14,705 nucleotides of DNA from an uncultured beta proteobacterium (GTDB lineage Bacteria; Pseudomonadota; Gammaproteobacteria; Burkholderiales; Burkholderiaceae_C): contig CAILKA010000278.1 of the NCBI GenBank assembly GCA_903834645.1, forward strand, positions 1 through 14,705, written 5' to 3'. Below the pieces are notes generated by a model. That model worked only from the letters and a program-made list of their open reading frames with translations. It had not been told where the DNA came from and searched no databases. Position numbers and translations under genes: made by a program. Below, piece by piece: positions 8,361 to 13,817 of this stretch; within the stretch, counting starts at the first letter, position 1; each line of letters begins with the position of its first letter.

Positions 8361-8390
8361 CCCCGCCCCGCGGCTGCGGGGTGAGCGGGG
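8361..8390 (+). terminator. Terminator-like hairpin after pyrF
   Basis: CCCCGC (8366-8371) and GCGGGG (8376-8381) form a perfect 6-bp stem with a GGCT loop. CCCCG (8361-8365) and CGGGG (8386-8390) can extend it past a TGAG bulge. The downstream sequence is CCCCTTTCGG, with only three Ts, so efficiency is unclear. It separates pyrF from the MHFG genes. The remaining spacer to 8460 shows TAGAGT at 8415-8420 as a weak -10 candidate. Confidence 0.45.
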
Positions 8391-8460
8391 CCCCTTTCGG
8401 CCAGGCGCCCTCGCTAGAGTCACCTGCTCCCGCCTCCTGGCGGATCCGCACGTACCCTCG

Positions 8461-9219
8461 ATGTCGCTCGTCCTGTCCACACTCCTGGTGGCCTCCAGTG
8501 TCACCCTGCCGTCCTGCTCCTGGGACCGGCCGGGCGTGGACCCCTACATGGGCGACATCGAGGCCGCGGTGGACCGCTACCGCGACATTCCCGGCGAGGT
8601 TCGTGCCCGCCTCAAGGAGAAGATGCGCAAGCGCGCCTACGACGACATCGCCGCCATCACGCGCGACCGGATCGAGGGCCGGCAGCAGTACTCCGACCTG
8701 CGCGACATGCACTTCGGAAAGGGCCGCATCTGTCGCCAGGTCACGCGTTCGAAGTGGGGGCCCGGGGCGGTGGAGCGCGGGCTCGTCTATTGCGAGGGCG
8801 AGCACTGCCTGATCGTGCCCACCGTGTGTCGCAACGTGAGCCGGGTAACCCCCGCCAAGCTCGACTTCGATACCGCCTACGGGAAGGAAGACCCCCCCGA
8901 ACCCGTCAGCGCGGGCGCCAGGATGCTTGCCGGACAGCGCTTTGACGACAGCAGCGATCCGCTGCCGCCACGGGTCCTGCTGGCGCAGGCGCCTCACGAA
9001 GAGCTGCGCCCGGGGCCGCCAGCCATCGAAACCGACCCGGCACGGTTCATCGAGTCCACCGACTGGATACTCCAGCCGCCCGTGCCCGCCCCTGCGGTGC
9101 CTGTGCCCGAGCCCTCGACGTGGTCGCTGATGGCCCTTGGCGTGGGGCTGGTGTGCGCCGCCGCCAGGCGCCGGCGCCTGGCGGCGGCCCAGGCTGTGGG
9201 AGGATTCCGCACCGCCTGA
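8461..9219 (+). CDS. MHFG-type PEP-CTERM protein, copy 1
   Basis: A 252-residue exported protein of unknown function that I recognise as the family named for its MHFG motif (residues 83-86). The C-terminus is a PEP-CTERM sorting signal: PEPST at 216-220, a hydrophobic helix (about 221-235), then RRRR at 236-239. That signal is processed by an exosortase and ties the protein to the envelope and, in known cases, to exopolysaccharide. The domain at about 20-130 is rich in charged residues and has Cys91, Cys111, Cys116 and Cys123, likely disulfides or a metal site, plus Cys19 in LPSCSW at the end of the short hydrophobic N-terminus. A proline-rich linker (about 145-216) leads to the anchor. It is about 80 % identical to copy 2 over the first 130 residues. 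ATG at 8461; no strong Shine-Dalgarno sequence. No enzymatic motif was recognised. Confidence 0.82.
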   Translation: MSLVLSTLLVASSVTLPSCSWDRPGVDPYMGDIEAAVDRYRDIPGEVRARLKEKMRKRAYDDIAAITRDRIEGRQQYSDLRDMHFGKGRICRQVTRSKWGPGAVERGLVYCEGEHCLIVPTVCRNVSRVTPAKLDFDTAYGKEDPPEPVSAGARMLAGQRFDDSSDPLPPRVLLAQAPHEELRPGPPAIETDPARFIESTDWILQPPVPAPAVPVPEPSTWSLMALGVGLVCAAARRRRLAAAQAVGGFRTA

Positions 9220-9229
9220 CCGCCTGAGC

Positions 9230-9272
9230 CCGCGCTGACGCGGCCCCACCCAGCCTCCGAACGGCCAGGCTG
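9230..9272 (+). terminator. Two hairpins after MHFG copy 1
   Basis: CCGCG/CGCGG (9230-9234 with 9239-9243, loop CTGA) is followed by CAGCCT/AGGCTG (9251-9256 with 9267-9272). Both stems are perfect but no T-run follows. They may terminate or attenuate transcription between the tandem genes. Confidence 0.35.
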
Positions 9273-9283
9273 TCCACCCCCTG

Positions 9284-9312
9284 CCTGAGGGGGGCGGACC
9301 CCTATTCAGGGG
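9284..9312. repeat. Inverted repeat upstream of MHFG copy 2
   Basis: CCTGAGGGG (9284-9292) can pair with CCCC (9299-9302) and TCAGG (9306-9310) around a TAT bulge. Alternatively CCCCT (9299-9303) pairs with AGGGG (9308-9312) around ATTC. The two folds exclude each other. It lies 57 bases before the copy 2 start, in an otherwise AT-richer spacer (9313-9345) that may hold its promoter. Confidence 0.4.
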
Positions 9313-9368
9313 CACATATTTGAGTAGATTGCCAACTATTCCCTTGACCGGGTCCTGGCACTCTGCTC

Positions 9369-10145
9369 ATGTCCCTCACCCTTTCCACGATGCTGGTGGC
9401 CGCCACCGTCACGCTGCCGTCCTGTTCCTGGGACAAGCCGGGTGCCGACCCCTACATGGGCAGCATGGAGGCGGCGGTCGACCGCTACCGCGACATCCCC
9501 CCAGATGTGCGCGACCGGCTCAAGGCGCGGATGCGCACGCGCGCCTATGACGACATCGCCACCATCGGGCGCGACAAGATCGAGGGCAAGCGCAGCTACT
9601 CGAACCTGCGCGACATGCACTTCGGCAACGGCCGCATCTGCCGCCAGGTCACGCGCACGAAGTGGCTGAGCAGCGCCGTGGAGCGCGGGCTCGTCTATTG
9701 CGAAGGCGAGCACTGCCTGATCGTTCCCACCGTGTGCCGCAACGTGAGCCGTGTCACGGCCGCCGACACCTCCCCCCTGAACGACGATACAGCCGCCGGC
9801 CCGCGGGACGATCCGATCGATCCGCCCTCCAGCGCCAACATGCTCGGGGGCCAGCGTTTCGACGACGAGCAAGGCCCGCTGGCCATGCGCCGGCTGCAGC
9901 TCGAGCCGCCCCCCGGCTCCCCTGAACTCCCGCCGCTGGCGGACGTGACCGACGGCGGGCCCCGGCCGGACCCGCCCCCGCCGGGCCCGCCTCCGCCCGA
10001 TCCCTTCCCCGATCCGCGGCCCCCGCCGCTCCCGCCGCCCATTCCCGAGCCCTCCACCTGGATCATGATGATGGCCGGGCTCGCGCTCGTCGTCGGGACG
10101 GCCAGGCGCCGCCGGGCGGCTCGGGGCGCGCGAAGCAGCGTCTGA
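9369..10145 (+). CDS. MHFG-type PEP-CTERM protein, copy 2
   Basis: A 258-residue paralog of the preceding protein. Residues 1-130 align without a gap (26 differences by eye, about 80 % identity) and residues 103-130 are identical. MHFG (83-86) and all five cysteines (19, 91, 111, 116, 123) are kept. After residue 130 the copies diverge. This one has TAAG at 141-144, a conserved QRFDD at 162-166, then a very proline-rich linker (about 197-224, runs of three and four prolines) and PEPST at 226-230, a hydrophobic helix and RRRR at 246-249. TAAG is the motif type cut by LapG proteases, and a lapG-like gene ends only 9 bases away on the opposite strand. Function unknown; exosortase-dependent envelope anchoring is inferred from the tail. 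Confidence 0.82.
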   Translation: MSLTLSTMLVAATVTLPSCSWDKPGADPYMGSMEAAVDRYRDIPPDVRDRLKARMRTRAYDDIATIGRDKIEGKRSYSNLRDMHFGNGRICRQVTRTKWLSSAVERGLVYCEGEHCLIVPTVCRNVSRVTAADTSPLNDDTAAGPRDDPIDPPSSANMLGGQRFDDEQGPLAMRRLQLEPPPGSPELPPLADVTDGGPRPDPPPPGPPPPDPFPDPRPPPLPPPIPEPSTWIMMMAGLALVVGTARRRRAARGARSSV

Positions 10146-10154
10146 AGCTGCCAC

Positions 10155-10862
10155 TCAGAACCCCTCGGCCGCCGCCCGCATGGCCAGGCCCGGCCAGCGT
10201 GCGAGCAGGGAAGCATCCCCGATGCGCCTGTCCTGGCCGGCCTGGGGCTGCCAGGCGCCTTCGGCGTTGAACATGTAGGTCGGCGTGGCCAGATCCGGGC
10301 GCCGCGAGGCCGGTTGCACCTCGGGCACGACGTTGTCCAGGATCAGCGGCTCGGCGCCGGGCTGCGCGTAGTAGGCCAGCACCATGTGCGGCACGCTCTT
10401 GTCACCCGGCCGATCGGGCGCGGCAGGGGGCACCGAGATGGCCACGTAGGCCATGCGCAGCCGCGCAGGCGGAATGCCCGCGGCCACGAGGGTGTAGTAC
10501 TTGGCGATCACGTAGTCCTCGCAGTCGCCCCGCCCCTTGTCGAGGGTCTGCAGCGGGCTGGCCCAGTGGTTCTCCACGTTCCAGATGGCCTGGTCGGTGC
10601 CATAGCGGATGCGGCGGTTGTAGAAATCGTTGACCTCGCGCGCCCGGGTGAGTTCGTCGGCCGCGCCGATGCGCTGCAGCAGCGCCAGCAGGTCGCGTAC
10701 CCCGGCCTCGGCCCGCGGCCCGAGCGCCGAGGCGGCCACACGCAGCCGCTCGACATCCAGCGCCTGCACCGGCTCGGCGCGCCACATGAGCGCCGCCGCC
10801 ACCGACAAGCCGGCCGCCGCGATGGCCAGCCGGCGCGCCGTCGCACCCCACCCGGGCCGCAC
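10155..10862 (-). CDS. lapG: LapG-like transglutaminase-fold periplasmic cysteine protease, copy 2
   Basis: A 235-residue bacterial transglutaminase-like cysteine proteinase (BTLCP/LapG family). The catalytic triad is complete: Cys114 in RGDCEDY, His159 in VPHMVLAYY and Asp176 in LILDN. The flanking Asp113 and Glu115 correspond to the calcium-binding residues of LapG. An N-terminal basic and hydrophobic segment (about 9-27, possible cleavage after PVQA) sends it to the periplasm. Family members cut adhesins at di-alanine sites. It is clearly paralogous to the second protease of this cluster (shared WASPL, GRGDCEDY, HMVLAYY and RPDL) but substantially diverged. Start GTG at 10862 is the first possible start after the lapD stop, 6 bases away and in the same frame, so translation is probably coupled. 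It ends 9 bases from the convergent MHFG gene. Confidence 0.9.
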   Translation of the reverse strand: MRPGWGATARRLAIAAAGLSVAAALMWRAEPVQALDVERLRVAASALGPRAEAGVRDLLALLQRIGAADELTRAREVNDFYNRRIRYGTDQAIWNVENHWASPLQTLDKGRGDCEDYVIAKYYTLVAAGIPPARLRMAYVAISVPPAAPDRPGDKSVPHMVLAYYAQPGAEPLILDNVVPEVQPASRRPDLATPTYMFNAEGAWQPQAGQDRRIGDASLLARWPGLAMRAAAEGF

Positions 10863-10868
10863 CGCGCC

Positions 10869-12788
10869 TCAGCTGCCCGGACGCTTGATCGCCGGCCCGG
10901 TTGCACCGTTGAAGCCCAGGCGCCACAGCACCGGCAGGTCCTCGGTCTGGGAGATTCCCTCGGCGTAGATCGTCACGCCGATGCTGCGCGCGGTGGCCAC
11001 CACCTGGCCGGCGTACTCGGCGAGCTTGGCGTCCTGGTGGATACCGTTGAGGAAACGGCCATCGACCTTCAGGAAGTCCAGGCCCTTGCCCTTGGCTTCC
11101 AGCAGCGTCTGCAGCGACTCCTTGGCACCACCGAGCCCGAAGCGCACGCCCATCGGCTTCCACAGCGCCGCCGCCTCCGGCCAGGCCTGCTCCGGATGCG
11201 CGGCCGACTCGGTGGCTTCCACCACGAACCTGCGCGCCGCCTCGGGATGGCTGGCCAGCGTCGCGCCCACGGCCTGCACGAACTTCGCGTCGGCCAGCGA
11301 GGCGGCCGACATGTAGACGCTGCGCGCCGCGCCGTCGCGGGCGATCGCCTCGAGCGCCATGCGCGTGGCCATGAGGTCGGCCTGCTGCACGAGCTGCGCG
11401 CGGATGGCCATGGGCAGCCAGTGCGCGGAGCTGTAGAAGGGCCCGTTGGGCTCGAGCTGCAGGCGCAGCGGGCACTCCAGGTGCAGCAGCGCGCCGTCCG
11501 GCCCGATCAGCGGGAACTCCATCAGGCGCGTGCGGCCCAGCTGCAGCGCCTCCGTGACGCGGCGACGCCACTCCTGCTCGCCCATCACCTCGCCCTCGCT
11601 GCCGGGGCGGACCTCCACCGTGAAGGGGCCCACGCTCTCGGCCTGCGCCAGTGCCTGGTCGGCCTTGGACAGCGTCTGCCCGACGGCGCCGGTGGCCAGC
11701 CCGTCGAGCGCGCCGATGTGGAACTCCGCCTGCGGGTCGGCTTGCTGGAAGAGCGGACGCATCGCCGCGGCGAGCTCCTCGGCCACGACCTTGGCCACGC
11801 CGTTGACGGGCACGTACAGCGCGAAGTCCGAGCCGTTGAGGCGCCCGCACAGGCTGCCCTCGACACGGCCGGCATACTCGGTGAGCCGCCGGCCGATGTC
11901 GGCCAGCAGCTTGTCGGCGATGTTGCGGCCCACGCGCCGGTTGATGGCGTTGAGCAGCTGCACGCGCAGCAGGATCAGGCTGCCGCGGCGCGACACCGTG
12001 CTCGCGGTGGAGCTGCCGCCCAGGGTGCGCTCGAGCTGCGGCAGGAAGTGCGCGCGGTTGCTCACGCCCGAGACGCCGTCGCGCTGCAGTTGCAGGCGCA
12101 TCGTGTCGAGCTGGCTGGCCTGGTTCTCGAACAGCAGCTTCACGCGCCGCACCATCGAGTTCATGCCGGTGGCCAGCGCCTCGAGCTCGAGCGTGCGCGG
12201 CACCTCGATCACGGTGAAGCGGGCCTCCTCGACGCCCTTGGCCTGTGAGACCATGCCGTCGAGCGTGCGCCGCCAGCCGCGCACGAAAGTGAAGGCCACC
12301 GCCAGGGCCGCCACGCCGATGACCAGCAGCGTGACGAAGAAGCGCAGCATGCCGTCCCACAGGGCGTTGTAGGCCCAGGCGCCATGGCTCTCCACCGACA
12401 GCCGGCCGATCTGGCGCCAGCCGTCGATCACGATGGCCGTGCCCGGGGGTGCCTGGAGCGGCAGCGCGCGGATGAACCAGGTGGGCGCGTTGCCCACCTT
12501 CTCCGGGCTCTCGAAGTTGACCAGGGCCGAGCCGTCCAGCCCGTCGAGCCGGATGCGACGGTAGTGCCCGGCATCGAACTGCGACTGCAGCACGAGCTGG
12601 ATCAGCTTGAGGTCGCCGCGCTGGGCGTTGGCCACCTGCGCCAGCAACGTTGCGGCATCCCCGTTGCGGGCCTGCCACTGCGACTCCATCGACTTCTGGA
12701 AGATCCAGGTGCCCACGGCCGCACTGCCGCCGAAAGCCAGCAGCACCACCATCGACAGCAACAGCCCGATCTGGCGGATCATCGACAC
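10869..12788 (-). CDS. lapD: LapD-like inner-membrane receptor with degenerate GGDEF and EAL domains
   Basis: A 639-residue protein with LapD architecture: TM1 (about 8-28); a periplasmic LapD/MoxY-type sensor domain with PTWFIRALPLQAP, whose Trp104 corresponds to the LapG-contacting tryptophan of Pseudomonas LapD; TM2 (about 149-168); HAMP (about 169-222); GGDEF domain (about 230-395); EAL domain (about 405-635). GGDEF is replaced by NGSDF (318-322). EAL is replaced by ECP (438-440), the usual DDFG by GLGG (551-554), and the terminal QG by TG. Both enzyme activities are therefore probably lost, as in LapD, which senses cyclic-di-GMP and sequesters LapG. Start GTG at 12788 gives MSMIRQ, matching the MSL-x-KQ start of LapD better than the ATG two codons later; AAAGGGG lies upstream. 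Encoded between the two lapG copies. Confidence 0.9.
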   Translation of the reverse strand: MSMIRQIGLLLSMVVLLAFGGSAAVGTWIFQKSMESQWQARNGDAATLLAQVANAQRGDLKLIQLVLQSQFDAGHYRRIRLDGLDGSALVNFESPEKVGNAPTWFIRALPLQAPPGTAIVIDGWRQIGRLSVESHGAWAYNALWDGMLRFFVTLLVIGVAALAVAFTFVRGWRRTLDGMVSQAKGVEEARFTVIEVPRTLELEALATGMNSMVRRVKLLFENQASQLDTMRLQLQRDGVSGVSNRAHFLPQLERTLGGSSTASTVSRRGSLILLRVQLLNAINRRVGRNIADKLLADIGRRLTEYAGRVEGSLCGRLNGSDFALYVPVNGVAKVVAEELAAAMRPLFQQADPQAEFHIGALDGLATGAVGQTLSKADQALAQAESVGPFTVEVRPGSEGEVMGEQEWRRRVTEALQLGRTRLMEFPLIGPDGALLHLECPLRLQLEPNGPFYSSAHWLPMAIRAQLVQQADLMATRMALEAIARDGAARSVYMSAASLADAKFVQAVGATLASHPEAARRFVVEATESAAHPEQAWPEAAALWKPMGVRFGLGGAKESLQTLLEAKGKGLDFLKVDGRFLNGIHQDAKLAEYAGQVVATARSIGVTIYAEGISQTEDLPVLWRLGFNGATGPAIKRPGS

Positions 12789-12865
12789 GGCACGGCCCCT
12801 TTGAGCTGGGATGGAGGTCGGGTGGCAGTCTACGCGCGAAGCGGCTGCGCCCGAAGCCTGCGATA

Positions 12866-12900
12866 CCCGCGGCCCGCCGGGGTGCGCCCGGGCGCGCGGG
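12866..12900. repeat. GC-rich inverted repeat between lapG copy 1 and lapD
   Basis: The 12-base palindrome GCGCCCGGGCGC (12884-12895) sits inside a larger potential stem CCCGCG (12866-12871) with CGCGGG (12895-12900). The 115-base gap between the two genes otherwise shows nothing recognisable. No T-run on the transcribed side, so an attenuator or mRNA-stability role is only possible. Confidence 0.3.
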
Positions 12901-12903
12901 GGC

Positions 12904-13644
12904 TCAGAAACCCTCCGCCCGGATGCGGCTCATCACGTCGCGCCACTTGGCGATGCGCACCATCGGGTCGCCCAGGCTGCGCACGCCCACGCCCTCCCAC
13001 AGGCCCTCGGTGCTGAAGCTGTAGACCGGCTTGAGGTCCGGGCGCTGCGAGGCCTGCCGCATCTCGTCGGTGAGGTTGTCCAGGATGAGCGGATCGGCGT
13101 CGGGCTGCGGGTAGTAGGCCAGCACCATGTGGCCCACCGACGCGGCCGGCAGCGTGGCGGTGGCCGGGAGATCGGCCTTCACGACGACCATGCGCAGCTT
13201 GGAAGGCTCCATCCCCTTGGCCAGCAGCGTGAACAGCTTGGCGATGGCGTAGTCCTCGCAATCGCCGCGGCCATGGGAGAAGGTCTCCAGGGGGCTCGCC
13301 CAGTAGTCCACCTGCTGGTACAGCCGCGGATCGGACATGTAGCGGATCTTGCGGTTGTAGAAGAGGTTGGTCTGCTCGTGCCGGGCCCGCTCGTCGACAT
13401 CGGTCAGACTGTCCAGGAGCTGGCGCATCTCCTGGACCGTCTGCACCGCGTCGCCTCCGCGCTCGCGTGCGGCCTGCTCGACACGGTCGGTGCTGAAGGC
13501 ACGCGACACGCCCGCCAGGGTCAGCCCGATGGCCAGCGCCGAGACGGCCGCCACGACGAACACGGGATGGCGCAGCGCCTGGACGGCGCCACGCGGCAGT
13601 GGCGTGGAATGGCCCGGCTGGGCGGCCGGATGCTCAGGGCTCAT
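12904..13644 (-). CDS. lapG: LapG-like transglutaminase-fold periplasmic cysteine protease, copy 1
   Basis: A 246-residue LapG-family protease with complete triad Cys129 (RGDCEDY), His172 (VGHMVLAYY) and Asp189 (LILDN), close to the positions in Pseudomonas LapG. Asp128 and Glu130 match the calcium-binding pair. An N-terminal hydrophobic segment (about 27-45) after a short basic stretch exports or anchors it. In characterised systems LapG cleaves the N-terminal retention module of a giant adhesin secreted by a type I system and is held inactive by LapD. Here the type I adaptor gene lies directly upstream and lapD directly downstream, which makes this copy the likelier classical LapG. ATG at 13644 is preceded by GAGGAG at good spacing. 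Confidence 0.92.
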   Translation of the reverse strand: MSPEHPAAQPGHSTPLPRGAVQALRHPVFVVAAVSALAIGLTLAGVSRAFSTDRVEQAARERGGDAVQTVQEMRQLLDSLTDVDERARHEQTNLFYNRKIRYMSDPRLYQQVDYWASPLETFSHGRGDCEDYAIAKLFTLLAKGMEPSKLRMVVVKADLPATATLPAASVGHMVLAYYPQPDADPLILDNLTDEMRQASQRPDLKPVYSFSTEGLWEGVGVRSLGDPMVRIAKWRDVMSRIRAEGF

Positions 13645-13649
13645 GGGCT

Positions 13650-13655
13650 CTCCTC
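13650..13655 (-). promoter_or_regulatory. Ribosome binding site of lapG copy 1
   Basis: GAGGAG on the minus strand, 5 bases before the ATG at 13644. It supports that start and is one of the few strong Shine-Dalgarno sequences in this window. Confidence 0.65.
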
Positions 13656-13722
13656 AGGGTCCAGGCGTGGATGGGCGTCTGGGTTCGAATATGCCCGGCG
13701 CGGGCAGCCCGGCCGCCCGGAC

Positions 13723-13748
13723 CCTGCCCCCTTCATGAGGGGGGCAGG
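13723..13748. terminator. Strong hairpin between the secretion adaptor and lapG genes
   Basis: CCTGCCCCC (13723-13731) pairs perfectly over 9 bp with GGGGGCAGG (13740-13748) around an 8-base loop. With the neighbouring hairpin at 13756-13777 it probably ends or attenuates the upstream type I secretion transcript. Its TGAGGGGGGC core also occurs in the inverted repeat before MHFG copy 2. Confidence 0.45.
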
Positions 13749-13755
13749 CGGCACA

Positions 13756-13777
13756 AAGCGTGACACCCTTCACGCTT
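13756..13777 (-). terminator. Probable terminator after the secretion adaptor gene
   Basis: On the minus strand, AAGCGTG pairs with CACGCTT (7 bp, 8-base loop) and is followed by TTTGTG, 40 bases after the adaptor's stop codon. The T-run is short. Confidence 0.45.
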
Positions 13778-13817
13778 GAACAGAGGCGCAAGCATGCCCG
13801 AACAGGGCCTGGCGCGT

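Noticed and set aside
9356..9361. TGGCAC before MHFG copy 2 as a sigma-54 -24 element (many PEP-CTERM genes are sigma-54 dependent)
   Set aside because: No GC -12 element lies at the right spacing, and the site would place the transcription start inside the coding region.
12789..12903. Possible small gene or RNA between lapG copy 1 and lapD
   Set aside because: Only a GC-rich palindrome is visible; no start plus ribosome site with a plausible short frame, and no known RNA pattern.
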